Part shown: piece after piece, positions 34,306 through 45,285 of the stretch
Position numbering within the stretch: position 1 is the first letter of the stretch
How the letters are laid out: the number at the start of each line of letters is the position of its first letter
Origin: Endocalyx cinctus
Lineage: Eukaryota > Ascomycota > Sordariomycetes > Amphisphaeriales > Apiosporaceae
Length of the DNA: 64,000 bases
Direction: 5' to 3'
NCBI GenBank assembly: GCA_001600455.1
Contig: BCKC01000006.1
Location: 1,550,001-1,614,000 of the forward strand
Program-made: the position numbers and the translations under genes
Notes under the pieces: generated by a model
Seen by the model: the letters and a program-made list of their open reading frames with translations, nothing else
Database searches by the model: none
Told to the model about the DNA's origin: nothing

Positions 34306-35916
34306 ATGAGTGCTTCTTTTCAATCCAGACCGTTCTCCGGCTTGGAAAAGCTCATGCCGCGGAGCTACATCCGCCAGACTTTGTGCTTTCCTCTAAACCA
34401 TCCCCAAAACGCGCCTCAGATACTCAAGGACGGACTATCCGGTTTAATACAAGATGTCCCTTATCTACTCTCCTCAGTCGTAATAGACGGCGATAACTTG
34501 AGATTAAACGATGACGAGACTAGTCGGGGTCGTAGCAATCCAGAAAATCTTTTATTTTCCTGGCATGATCTCTCTTCTACAATAGACTACGCCACTCTAA
34601 GGTCCAACCATTTCCCCCCAGCTATATTTCTGACCCCGGGCATCGCCCCTGCTGAGACGCAGCCACCGCTCCCGAATCCGGCACCGGTCTTTCGGGCGAG
34701 GCTCACACTAGTCAACGGTGGTGGATTGCTCTGCATAGCTGTTCATCACTTAACTACCGATATTACGGGTTTTGGCTCGCTTCTCAAGCTGTGGGCTTCG
34801 TATTGTCGTGCCGGCTTATCCGGGGCCGCTGGGTTTGATTCGAGTTGGCTGGACCGAAGCCTCATTCTCAAAGATGACCATCTCAAAAGCGATAAATCTG
34901 GCAATCCAAGAAGCACTACTCCTATTCCTAAGCTCCTACATATCATGAGCCCAGCTGATCTAACCAAGAAGAAGATGGCTATTTCTGCTGCTGCGGCCAA
35001 CAAAGGCCACGTTACGTACCAGACCGGCATATTTTATTTCCCCCAACGAAAACTACGGGAATTGAAAGAAGTCGTGAATAAGCAACTTACCTCTACCAAA
35101 TCAGACACGACCTGGGTTTCTACTAGCGACGTCTTGACGGCGTTACTATGGAGCGCCGTCATAAATGCCGAGAACCCGAGCGCTAATCAGCCGACGCAGC
35201 AAACCCATTCTTCATCCGACGGTATCCAGAATAACTTAACAAGCACGATAGGATTCCCAGTCCAATTTCGGTCAAAAGTCCGCCCATCCCTGCCAGCTGG
35301 TTATCTGGGAGCGGCCTTTGTGATGACATCGGCCACGGCGCGTAGGAAAGACCTCGAAGAAGAAGAAGAAGAAGAAGAAGTTTCGGCCTCATCGGAGAGG
35401 CCATCTTCCACCGTTATCACCAACCCCTCTTCTATAGACACCGGTGAAGGACAAAGAGCCTCGCAGATTATATCCTCGCTAGCCAGGGTCGCCGCGGCGG
35501 TGCGTTCGTCTCTAAGCGCTCTTGACGAGAGCAGCATTAGGGATGTACTTCATTTTCTAGAGAACGAGTACAACAATGATAACAGAGACCGGGGACAAGG
35601 ACAGGGGCAGTCGAGCTTTACTATTCTAGGCCCTCGCCACGATGGGATATCGATCGTCTCGTGGGCAGATCAGGAGGTATACGAACTGAATTGGGGCGAC
35701 GTGATTGGACAATGCGAGGCCGTCAGGTTACCTAAGTTGGGGGCCAAACGTTATCCCATCGTACTGCCCAGGATCCCCCCTGGCCATCTTCTGCGCGCGC
35801 AAGGAGACGAGGATGGCGGGTTGGAGGTATTAGTCAGCTTCGAGACGGAGGCTATGCGCCGATTTCGACGGTGCCGCTTCATTAGCCAGTATGCGATGCT
35901 ACGGTGTCTTTCGTGA
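34306..35916 (+). CDS. BAHD/trichothecene-type acyltransferase
   Basis: Single exon; the open frame begins at 34231 with TTG, but the first ATG is at 34306 (ataATGAG), giving 536 residues. The catalytic HHLTTD (HxxxD) motif lies at about residues 147-152, preceded by the two-strand core typical of PF02458 transferases. The C-terminal part has YELNWGD in place of the DFGWG structural motif. The family moves acyl groups from acyl-CoA to hydroxyls or amines, for example Tri101-like 3-O-acetylation of trichothecenes or self-protection of producers. Substrate cannot be inferred, and no other biosynthetic gene is adjacent. A run of eight Glu (EEEEEEEE) at about residues 353-360, encoded by GAA/GAG repeats, sits in a variable loop between the two halves. 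Confidence 0.87.
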   Translation: MSASFQSRPFSGLEKLMPRSYIRQTLCFPLNHPQNAPQILKDGLSGLIQDVPYLLSSVVIDGDNLRLNDDETSRGRSNPENLLFSWHDLSSTIDYATLRSNHFPPAIFLTPGIAPAETQPPLPNPAPVFRARLTLVNGGGLLCIAVHHLTTDITGFGSLLKLWASYCRAGLSGAAGFDSSWLDRSLILKDDHLKSDKSGNPRSTTPIPKLLHIMSPADLTKKKMAISAAAANKGHVTYQTGIFYFPQRKLRELKEVVNKQLTSTKSDTTWVSTSDVLTALLWSAVINAENPSANQPTQQTHSSSDGIQNNLTSTIGFPVQFRSKVRPSLPAGYLGAAFVMTSATARRKDLEEEEEEEEVSASSERPSSTVITNPSSIDTGEGQRASQIISSLARVAAAVRSSLSALDESSIRDVLHFLENEYNNDNRDRGQGQGQSSFTILGPRHDGISIVSWADQEVYELNWGDVIGQCEAVRLPKLGAKRYPIVLPRIPPGHLLRAQGDEDGGLEVLVSFETEAMRRFRRCRFISQYAMLRCLS

Positions 35917-37115
35917 TACGTTTCTCTGAATGTTGTGTTAAGTCTAATGATATGCGCGGAAAGCCGAGAGGTTGATCTCCTTTGTATAGGTCGCTCGCGC
36001 TCTCCGGGCATCACCTAGGCTGCTTTTGAGAGTATTGGTCGACATAGCCAAGTCAATGTTTCCTAGAACCCTTGGTGTGAAGTTAGCCCCTGAATGCCAT
36101 ATTGAAGAATAGTTACACTGGTTGACCGCTTGATTGTTCTTGCTTACCCTCCATTATGCAGCTATGTGTTGTACGTACGTTGATAGATGAAAAGCATGAA
36201 AGAGCTAGTTTTGTTCGTGTGTTTTCCATATATATTATCTGCATACCTATATCCTAACGCATGTCTTCTGCTTCTCAGCCTGCTTAAGGCATTTCTAGGA
36301 AGTAACTACGTATTATATACGCACTAACAGCGCGTGTCGGCGGAGGTCTCGGGATGGATGGATGGATGGATGGATGGATGGTAGCGGGCTCACACTTAGC
36401 TTATGCTCTTACGAGCTAAGTCGAACCGATTTTCCGGGTTTACGGTCTTTCGCTTACGTTCAATGCCTCATATATTATTTATTAATAAAATTCGTAAGTC
36501 TCGCGTCTCAATCTGCACTTTCATAGTCCACTGCATTAGAAATGTAGGCAGACTATTCAACCTGGTGTAGCTGCGCCCTCCCCCCTTTATTATTTCTCTC
36601 GCTTAGTTCGGAGTTGTATCTGATTCACTAAGTAGGCTATGTATCTTCGCTGACGAAATTAAATGCGAGAAAAATTATACGCCGTGCTTTTGATCGTTGA
36701 ATTGGCTCACTACCCATTGATGTGCAATAAATATAGTATGTACATGGAACAAACGGTTGTCCTAGCAATTTTCGCTATGCCGACGGAAATAACAATAGAA
36801 AACACAGGGGAGATTATGATATAGAGTATTCCGACATAGTACAGTCTGTAAACAACAGGAGTAACTTTTTCTATCCATTATATATCCTAAATATCATAAT
36901 TATATAGGAGAGCTCGCGTAGGGGTAGTATCGTAGCAGTCATTATCATCATCCGCATTATCGCTATCATCGTCATAACCTCATAATCGTCCATAAAGAAG
37001 AAATGACAAAAAAAAAGAAAGAAAAAGAAAAAATAGAAGAATAGAAAAGTAAAAGAATAAAAAACCTAGCTCCAAGGAAGTTGAAGTTACCAAGCTTCTA
37101 TCGCCTCCTCCCCTA
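35917..37115. other. Convergent intergenic region
   Basis: AT-rich spacer with a (GGAT)n microsatellite at about 36352-36381, a polypurine A/G run at about 37009-37055, and no coding frame worth calling. It holds the 3' flanks of the acyltransferase and the Arg/Ser-rich gene. Confidence 0.6.
36352..36381. repeat. (GGAT)n microsatellite
   Basis: About seven uninterrupted copies of ggat. Confidence 0.9.
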
Positions 37116-38936
37116 TTACGGTACATATGTTAAACTACCATCATCCGAGTCATCTGAATTCTGCCACGGCATACGCCTATTAGGGTAGTTCACAGGCGGC
37201 AGACGCGGCATTCCCACGTTCGAGCCGTATCTATGCGAACCCCTATGCCGATCCGGAACAATCGTCGTAGTTGTAGTAGTAGTAGTACCGGCGGTGGTAG
37301 AATTGGCAGGCTCCCCCGCCTGCGCCTCGTGAGCAGAGGTCGAGCCCTGCTGCGGCAGGAGAATGGTCACGACGTCGTCGCCGCTCGACACCGTTATATG
37401 TCGGGACGACGACGGCGGCGACGGTGGCCGGGTTTGGGAAACGACGCTCCTTACCCTCCTCCTCCCTCTCGTCGTCGGCGGCGGCATCGCCGCTCGCCTG
37501 GTCGCGCCCCGGCCCCGTTGATGGTAGTCGTCGTTTTCGTATTCGGAAGAGAACGAGTCCGAGGACGCGGATTCGTACGTGCTCAATGGCCCTCCGGGGT
37601 TTCTCGTTTGTCGCCTTATCCTAACAACCGGGGTCAGACTCCGACTCCGCTGTCGGTTTCGTGGCGTCGCGGCCGTCGACGTGCTGGTGACGCTGCGCAC
37701 GTGCTGTCTCTCGGCCGGTCGTAGTGAATAGTTGTCTGAATCGGAGTCGGAAGAATCGAATTCGGAATCTGAGGACACGGCGCCGCCGTTATTGTTGTCG
37801 TGTTGATAGCGGCTGTAACCGAAGCCGCGACCGTGATTGTTTCCAACGCCCTCCTCTTCTGCGGATACATACCCACCCCTTAAATGCTGGTCCTCGCTGT
37901 GGACGTGGCGATAGAAATTAGTAGGTCCTAGAGAATTTCGCCTGCTACGGGCTCGGCGACGACGGCGGGAAACGTATTCTCCCTGCTCTAGTCCCAAAGT
38001 GGCGTTCACGGAGCTGCTATCGTAGCCTCGATCTCGCAAGAGCGGTTGCATCGCGGATTCCCGTTCTAGGTACTGTAATAAGCCATTCAGAACCTCTCGA
38101 GTACGTCTCGCGTCGGTCGTGAGATCCTCTATCGCCCTGGCGATGGAGATATTGCTCGTCGCTCTCGACGATGCCGGGCTCAATGCTCGCTCTCGATGAT
38201 GATGTTGTTGGTCAAGGAGAAACCGGCCAGCGCCATGTCTGGTAGCCGACTCGAATCCCACCAGCAAGCCCAACCGCGTGGCCAAGTCGCGAATCTCGGA
38301 GTCTTCTTCGTGCACTTGTCTATTGGCGCTGTTTAGGAGGAGTCTCAGTAGTCTTTCGGCCGAGAGATCAGCCAGGCGGTCGTAAGAGTAGGCGTCGTGG
38401 TTCGCTTCACGTAGCACGCGGTGGACGATCTCTCTCATCCGGTCCGTCATATCCCTATTAAGCTCGCTGTCGCTAGGTTGATGTTGATTCTGCCTGCGTC
38501 TGCGAGGTCTCCGAGGCAAAGTGATGTCGACCACCGTCACCGCATCGTCGTTTCCGCGACTCGGGGCACGCCTTCGAGACCTGGATCTGGGACGAGGTGC
38601 CGGAGTAGGTTGCCGAACGGGATTAACGTGAACGGAGCTCTCGAAGCGTACGCGAGGTCTCGACACCCGGCTGCGGCTCCGGTTAGACCGGCGGCGGCCA
38701 CGTCGAGAGCTCGAGCGATGCCGCCGATGACGATGATGGCTCTGCCTCCGGTAATTTAGGTGATCCGGGGGATAATAAACATTTGGAACGGGTGGATTCC
38801 TAAGGATACCGCTGGGAGGCAGATACCCTGGTCTTTGATATTCCCCAGAGTAATAAGGGTCAAAAGGAGCCAAGGGGTTTCTGCGGTTTCCGTAACAATC
38901 ATGAATCGGCGGGGGTGGAGGCATGCTTCTATTCAT
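37116..38936 (-). CDS. Arg/Ser-rich disordered protein, unknown
   Basis: Single-exon frame of 606 residues with an ATG start at 38936. Composition is dominated by Arg, Ser, Pro, Asn and Asp. There are RS/RR blocks near residues 66-135 (for example RGRRRSNRSRSRVSRPRVRF), in the middle (SRRRRRARSRRNS) and after residue 400 (RQRSRSLTP). Only the segment about 160-320 looks partly ordered, with short helices (MREIVHRVLREANHDAY, LADLSAERLLRLLLNSAN and ATRLGLLVGFES). Basic RS regions suggest a nuclear or RNA-linked protein, but this is inferred from composition only. No RRM, SR-protein or TM domain was seen. The same region is open in other frames because of its GC-rich, Arg-heavy codons. Confidence 0.75.
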   Translation of the reverse strand: MNRSMPPPPPIHDCYGNRRNPLAPFDPYYSGEYQRPGYLPPSGILRNPPVPNVYYPPDHLNYRRQSHHRHRRHRSSSRRGRRRSNRSRSRVSRPRVRFESSVHVNPVRQPTPAPRPRSRSRRRAPSRGNDDAVTVVDITLPRRPRRRRQNQHQPSDSELNRDMTDRMREIVHRVLREANHDAYSYDRLADLSAERLLRLLLNSANRQVHEEDSEIRDLATRLGLLVGFESATRHGAGRFLLDQQHHHRERALSPASSRATSNISIARAIEDLTTDARRTREVLNGLLQYLERESAMQPLLRDRGYDSSSVNATLGLEQGEYVSRRRRRARSRRNSLGPTNFYRHVHSEDQHLRGGYVSAEEEGVGNNHGRGFGYSRYQHDNNNGGAVSSDSEFDSSDSDSDNYSLRPAERQHVRSVTSTSTAATPRNRQRSRSLTPVVRIRRQTRNPGGPLSTYESASSDSFSSEYENDDYHQRGRGATRRAAMPPPTTRGRRRVRSVVSQTRPPSPPSSSRHITVSSGDDVVTILLPQQGSTSAHEAQAGEPANSTTAGTTTTTTTTIVPDRHRGSHRYGSNVGMPRLPPVNYPNRRMPWQNSDDSDDGSLTYVP

Positions 38937-41935
38937 GCTATACTATAAACGTAACTCGGAAATATATAAAGCCGTTGATACGCTGAGTTATTGTTCATTC
39001 ATCATTTGAGTCCCTTTGACTGGGCGTAGGTGGGTGGATATTGAATCAATCCGGAAGAAGTAGACATGGATCTACTTAACTAGACCCTGAATGTAAAAAC
39101 AAATGTAAAAAAAAAAGGAAAATGTAAAACAAAGTTATCTGAGGCTTAGAACAAGGTACATATGATCATGTGCTGTTCCGTAACCCCACCGCTTGTTCGC
39201 TATGTATGGAAAGATAATGGGTTTGTCGTCATTAGAAGGCTATGTATATGTATAGTTGGTTGTGTTATGGCCGGACAAAGGTATATACCAACTGTAGATT
39301 GTTACGTGATTAGATGGTATCATTTATGTCTGTTATCCCTAAGGAATCTATGCGCGATACAATCTAGCCATATCGGTATGTTGTGCATGCTCAGAATCCA
39401 TAACGATATGCTCTTTATCCTTTTTGGTTTCTTTTTATTTTTCGGTCAAGGTACTGGAAGACATAGGTAGGCTGCGAGTTTCTGCGAGAACGGTTCCATT
39501 TCACTGGCTTTCTGCCCCTCTCTCCTCTCTAAGTAGCTGTATGCAGTATGCAATAAGCATGCTTCATTTTTCTTTTTTTCTTTTTACTGTGCGTGTCACG
39601 TCGTAAGGACAGCTGTGAATGGACGAGCCTCTAAAGAATCGGGGTTTGGCCGGTTCGATGTATATACAGATCTCAGCAGGGGTTCCTCTGCGCCAGGTTA
39701 TATTACATACTGGTGGAACGGAATGATGTGTTTTTTTCTCTCAATTTTAGGCGACCGTCTCCATCGGTTGCCTTATTTTTGTAGGAATATTATTTGTTGC
39801 TTTATTGTGGCGTCTTACCCAGATACTACACTCTTGTGCTGTAATTACATTTTCCTACTACGTAGCAGAGCTGAAATCAAGTAAAAAGAAGAATAATAGT
39901 TAAAAAAAAAAAAATCGAAAGATTAAAAATAAAATGAAATTAAATAAGCACATTGATCTTTAATCATCATTGTCTTCGAAGTGTATGTTCCGCAATGGAG
40001 GGGAGGGTTGTTAGCGGTTATCACAAATCGATCTCCGATAATTGCCTACCATTAACATACATCATTATTATTGTCCCCCCCTCCCCTCCCCCATGTACCG
40101 CGAGTCCCACGGTTCCCTGCATGGTGAGGACAAACCATCTCGATGGATTTGATCGAAACTTTCGGGATGAGCTGTCAAAAATCTACCTCGCGTTATGCCT
40201 AGCAGCTTGATTCGGACCAATTTTAGCAAGACAAGTACTCTTATTACATTAGCTGACCCCTGACCGGCTGATTAAGGCATATTATAAGGAAGATGGAGTA
40301 CACTTCGTCTTATTATTATGTTTATGTTTATAGTTATGATATGCGCGTTTTATGATTCTTGTGTAAAGGACGCTACGTAGTCGAGTTCCGCATAGGAGAT
40401 TAGAGTAAAAAGAAATGGAAATTGAGTATATTTCTCATAATTTGAAGCACTTTTAAGATCTTTAAAGACGAGAGAGCTCCCCCTACCGCGCAGATTGAAG
40501 TTACTTTCCCCGAATGACTTTCCCAGATTAGAATGAATTATCACTGACGCACTAGGATATGACGAGTTTTTCGCCGAAAAGAGGCATAGATTACCTTCAA
40601 GTGAATTGTGCGGGGAGAACGGGAAAGATTAGGAGGGGTGCGGGATAGTTGAGGCTCTCGCGTCACACGGCATGTTTTTATGACCCTCCCTCATATTCTT
40701 TAGTGCTGAGGTGCCAGTCTTGATACATGTAGCCAAGCGAAAGCTGGCACTAGATACCCCGGCATATTAGAAGCAGCATTCCGCACACCAAGAATAGACA
40801 TAGTAAGTTCTCGATATCACGCCGGCGAGACTCCCGTAGAAACTAGACAAACGCGATATTTTTTCCCTCTACTCTTCAGTCATGTTAGCATTCTACTATT
40901 ATGGAAATGTCAGAAATCTAGCGGTGAAGAGATTTTAGAGTTCGTTTGATAATCCTTAATCTTGCATGGCCGCTGCGGCGGAATGTATATATAGAAAGAG
41001 GCCTAGGACGATGGTGGGGGCTGACTTCTCTTTGACAAAATACAATAGTTTATACTAATCAATTCGTATCTATATAAGCTTATTATAGAATAATTATCTA
41101 TAATTGTAACAATCGAGCTGTATAAGACATCGTGGTAAGAGTTCATCGCGAGAATAAGTATAGGGGGGGAGGATCTTTGGGTAGAAGCGTCAACTATGTA
41201 TACATAGTTATTTGGTACTTATTATACATTTATATGATAAATTGTATCTTATTTTCAGACCAGTTAGTACATTGTTGACCCGAGATTTACTTCACTCGTT
41301 GTCCAGTATATCCCCATTTGTCCGGCCTATCTCCTTACACTTACCCCAAGCCCTCTGGCATGAATATAGTGATTCTCACAAGATGATAACATCACTGAAT
41401 CTTAATACAGTTTACGTACTATACTGAAGAATGACCTTCTTGGTTGAAAAAAAAAAGAGCGTAGTGCAAGTCATAAAATGTGTAGGTATTGGTCCAAACT
41501 TGACAGTTTGCTACTACGTGGTTGTATCACACCCATCATGACGTAACCTCATAATTACGATTATTCAAGAAACATCTATATCTATTTCATCAAAATAATA
41601 TCTTCAGCTCACATCAGCACATAAAGAGAGACAATTACACTTATCTCAATAAGAAACTGCCAATACGAACAGTGAAAAACTTGGCTAACGTGGAAACTCG
41701 GCGCTGTTCAAAGATTACACGTGCAATACGGAGATCTAGCATAATGGAGGCATCCTCCCATCACATTTTTCAAGTGAAACATTACATTGCGAGGAGAACT
41801 AAGTAATTATAGTCATGCTTTAGGCTGCTCGACACGACTATTTTATGCCACACCAGGGACCCGCGGAGTTAATCTCTATCTACTACCCACGGAATATCCA
41901 CTCTTCGTATTTCATCCAGCGGTACTTCACTAATT
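38937..41935. other. Gene-free spacer
   Basis: About 3 kb, AT-rich, with promoter of the Arg/Ser-rich gene on its left and the 3' end of the PhyH gene on its right. An A11-12 run lies near 39902, a T-rich/C-rich stretch at 40074-40092, and a TATATATA-like box near 40986-40993 that is followed by no supported gene. Frames at 39162-39470 and 39953-40210 are not supported. Confidence 0.55.
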
Positions 41936-43138
41936 TCAAGGCGTCTGGTTGAAATCATAAGCATTTCCAAACTGCCTGTTCAGATAAGTGCCCATCACCT
42001 TCTCTTTCGGCACCCAATCGACCGGGACCTGCAGTCCCAGCTCCCCCCTTTTATCCAACTCCTCCAGGACGGGCTTCACGTCGTCCGCGAGCTCGAGCCG
42101 CATCGGGTTGCGATACCACGGCGCGAAATGGATCATGGCGAGCATGACGCGTATCTCGTCGGTCGTCACGTTCGGCATCCCCGCGTGCCAGAGCCTCAGG
42201 TCGCGAACGACGACGCTGCCCTTCTTGATCGTCGGTTGGGACGGCCCCCCGCTGCCGGCTCGGAATTCCGATAACGCGTCTTCCCGGATCCGCCCGCTGG
42301 CGCGGTCGCCGTGCTCGCCTTCTTGCACCCCCAGCCCGCTGAAGGGACCCGAGTGCGTGCGCAGCCAGACCTCGGTCGATCCGTTGGCGGGCGTCATGGT
42401 GATCAGGGGCACGTTGACTACCAGGGCGAAGGGGTGAGACGGGTGCGCGAAGTCGGCATCCGCGTGCACCGGCTGACGTGCCGGTTCCACGCCCGGTTGG
42501 GAAGGGACGGTGGTATTGCCGGAGCAAAAAGTCCATTTTGGTCGGGGACCTAGGACGGACGAGGTGATTTGGGTAGCTATGCGGTCTTGATGTAACCAAG
42601 TTCAAGTCAGTAGCGCTCCTTGGTCAGTTGAATGGATTTGTCCACGTAATTTGGCGTAGCGGGGAAAGGAGACATGTGAAGCGCCATGTAAGCAAGCGAG
42701 AATATGACGTTGAAACCACTCACTGGTAAAAATGGATGGATGAAAATACTCGGCGCACGGAGGTGGGTCCTGCTGCAAGTTGCCTAGATTGTAGTTGAAA
42801 GGTCCGTCTTCGCCCCGGGCCTGAAGGGTTCGTGCATCCTCGACCATCTTGGCGTTGATATGGTCAAGATGCTCGTGGGGGATAACATCTTCAACGACCA
42901 CCAGTCCCTCCCGGTGAACACAGCGAACGGCTATCTCGAGGTTTCTCTCGTCAAGCTGCTGCGCTCTGATCTCCGATACGGACGGACGGATTACCCGTGG
43001 CGTGTTACTCACTGTTAGCGGTGAAGCTGTAGCAAGACATCTTTTCTGGACCGGATATAATATGGAGCCCCTTTTATGAAGAACTCTTTGGGAAGAAACC
43101 CTTGACGAGAACTGACGGCCTAAGAATCCGAATAACAT
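41936..43138 (-). CDS. Phytanoyl-CoA dioxygenase (PhyH) family protein
   Basis: Exons 43138-42724 and 42585-41936 give 354 residues. The open frame begins upstream at 43153 with TTG, so the first ATG at 43138 is chosen. The splice (GTGAGT...ATCAAG, 138 nt) rebuilds the run SIFTNRIATQITSSVLGPRP. Iron ligands are visible in QPVHADADF (HxD) and in RLWHAGMPN, with an Arg shortly after (DEIRVML) for 2-oxoglutarate binding. The family hydroxylates at Fe(II) sites with 2-oxoglutarate and O2; fungal relatives act in fatty-acid, meroterpenoid and other secondary metabolism. The start MLFGFLGRQFSSRVSSQRVL is rich in Arg/Ser without acids, compatible with a mitochondrial presequence. It is the downstream neighbour of a zinc-cluster regulator. 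Confidence 0.85.
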
Positions 43139-43284
43139 GACGAGACCAAACAAGATTATTTAAGATACCAATTCAGAAATTAAACTATATTTTTTCTTGT
43201 TATACTTCAATTTCTAAAAGGCATTTTTTGAGTAGGAAAATGTTCCCTTTTTATAAATGTCAAAGATGGGGGACCCCATATCAA

Positions 43285-43296
43285 CCCCATATGGGG
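43285..43296. promoter_or_regulatory. 12-bp perfect palindrome
   Basis: CCCCATATGGGG, preceded by a partial copy ACCCCATAT at about 43273. It lies ~150 nt upstream of the PhyH ATG and could be a dimeric factor's site. Confidence 0.5.
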
Positions 43297-43297
43297 C

Positions 43298-43315
43298 AAA
43301 CCCGAGCTCGGGTTT
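43298..43315. promoter_or_regulatory. 18-bp perfect palindrome with CCG-N4-CGG
   Basis: AAACCCGAGCTCGGGTTT, a perfect inverted repeat. Its core CCGAGCTCGG is an everted CGG pair with 4-bp spacing, the geometry bound by Leu3-type zinc-cluster dimers. It is immediately next to another palindrome and sits in the PhyH promoter, with a zinc-cluster gene next door. Confidence 0.5.
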
Positions 43316-43590
43316 CCCTTCGAATTTTGGGCTAGTGCCTAACCATAAGTGCACGTCAAGTTGCTAGCAAGTTGAAGGTACAGTATCAGGTGCATCTATT
43401 TCCTAGGTCATCAAGCGAGAGTGAGTTCGGAATTTCTAGGATTCTCACCAGTCCATCCACTTTTTAATCGCGCGACCATATTTTCCACAGGCCAACCAGT
43501 TGACTTTCGGCACGAAGACAGATGGCGTACAAGCTCTTGTTGGGCGGCATCGTCGCGTATAAATCGCCCGCCTGGTATACTATAATAAGC

Positions 43591-45285
43591 TCATGATACT
43601 CGACCTTTTAACTGCGGCACTATAGAATTTGGAACCAATAAAGAATACAATAGTGTCTTTCGTGTACTTACAGAACGATATCGGGCCAAATGCGTTAACC
43701 AGGACTGGGGGCTCGTTAGAGGTGAATGCAATACCGCAGATTTCCATAGCAAGATGCTCCAGTAAATCATCCTTTGACATCGATCCTGTGGGAGGGCTTC
43801 CAACTCTCTCTATAATAAACGACTTCAGAGTATCTAGCTCAGAGGAAGACGTTGTGTGCAGGGTCAATAATACTAGCGAAACTAATAGATAATGTTGAGC
43901 GGCAGCTGCATGAATTGAATTATTAGCAGTCGTTGAAATATCATCTCCGGGCCTTGCATAAGCAATTAATAGATAAGATGGGAAATATCGTACCGTGGCA
44001 TTGCTGGAGCATCCGTACAGAGGGGAGTCGAAGAAGTGCTGAAAGCGGTGCTCTAGAAAATGGCCGAAGGTAAAAAGGGAAGTGAGTGACACATAATGAC
44101 AGCTGTGCGAATAGTTCATTCCAGGTATGAATCTCAATAACAATCTGCTCATCAATTGTAGCATTAATGATACGGCCAAGAATGAGAGTAATGGCATTGA
44201 GGTGGTCTTGATCTTGAGTGAGGGTGGTTAATTCCGGGATAGGATCAAGATCCATCTTCAATCGACAGCGATCAAATAAACTAAAAGTAATATCTTCTCG
44301 AAGGAAGTTCCAAAACCCAGTGACTCGTAGATCGTTAGATGTAATGTGTTGGATGCCATGAGGATGTGAAGCTGATACGAAGGAATACGCCCCAAAGAGA
44401 TGTCGGTTCGGATCATCATCTTCTATTCCATGCCATTTTTTTGGATTATTAGTGTTAGATCTTAGTGAATATGATGAGAACTAACCATCGAGTATTTCAT
44501 ACGATCTCAGAAGACAGGCTGTAGCAAGAGCTATGCCTTTCTTTATTCGAGGATCTTGAGCATCTAGACCAATGAGAAGATGGATGCAGTGTGCATGAAA
44601 TAATTCCGCTTTGTCACGTATAGAGGGAGCGGTAGTCTTGCTCATATGCATAGCAGACAAGGCGAGTATGGCGCTGAATAAAAGGGGCTCGTCTAAGGCT
44701 AAAATTGGGATCTTGGTACTGAAGGTTAAATGAGAATCGCTGAGATCATACCAAAGCGCGAGATCTTCTATATAATGACGAAAATAGTTGGCAACATCCG
44801 CTGACTCCAGCATCTTGCGCGGATTGCTAGCGGACACTCCTATATCATCGTTTCATAGAAGTTATAAAAAGTTACTAGAGTATCCACATAAATTAAGGAG
44901 GAAGGGAAAGTACCTTGTCTACTGCTGTGATCGGCTTCAGAAACGCGAACCCGCAGAGGCCTTTCTGAACGGTCGCAGTATCGCTGGGCTTTCGTGCATC
45001 TTTGGCATATTGGGACGCTCTCATCACCTGACATTATTTCGTTTTTCAAAAGTAAGTTATAAAGTTAATTATCATCTTAAGTTCACTCGCAACCTACACT
45101 TAACCTTGCGCTGTCGACATGTGTTGCTGCATAACCAAATTAGACAGCCAGCCGAGGTACAGGTTACATATCACTATTCCATACCAAGCTAATATTCTTG
45201 GAATTAATATTTATATGCAACCACATTAGCATCGATAGAGTGTTTTAGCCACGAACTTACATTTTCTCTTGAACTGTCGTGGCAT
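43591..45285 (-). CDS. Zn2Cys6 transcription factor, zinc-cluster frame apparently damaged
   Basis: Seven exons can be traced: 45285-45261, 45126-45098, 45027-44914, 44839-44486, 44422-43994, 43905-43672 and 43619-43591. The zinc cluster is split over the first three: a Lys/Arg-rich MPRQFKRK start, NTCRQRKVKC, then DESVPICQRCTKAQRYCDRS. A fungal-specific middle region follows (WNFLREDITFSLFDRCRL; RLPSVRMLQQCHAAAAQHY; VNAFGPISF), ARCA-like. Exons 3 to 7 join cleanly. However the total is 1214 nt, one short of a multiple of three: the canonical intron-1 splice gives T+CA instead of the T+GC needed for the first Cys. A weak donor 4 nt downstream (GTTCGT) restores the frame with Cys-x3-Cys spacing. 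It may be a new or marginal pseudogene, a sequencing error, or use the weak donor. It lies ~450 bp upstream of PhyH. Confidence 0.72.

Larger units (their letters stand above)
43139..43590. other. PhyH promoter
   Basis: 452 nt between the PhyH start and the 3' end of the regulator, both on minus. Apart from the two palindromes nothing else was identified. Any regulator 3' UTR lies at its right edge. Confidence 0.6.

Noticed and set aside
37233..37724. Long plus-strand frame opposite the Arg/Ser-rich gene
   Set aside because: It is the antisense of a GC-rich, Arg-heavy CDS and shows the same composition mirrored.
40985..41060. TATATATA box followed by a GC-richer stretch, as a promoter of an unseen gene
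   Set aside because: No open frame or RNA fold follows.
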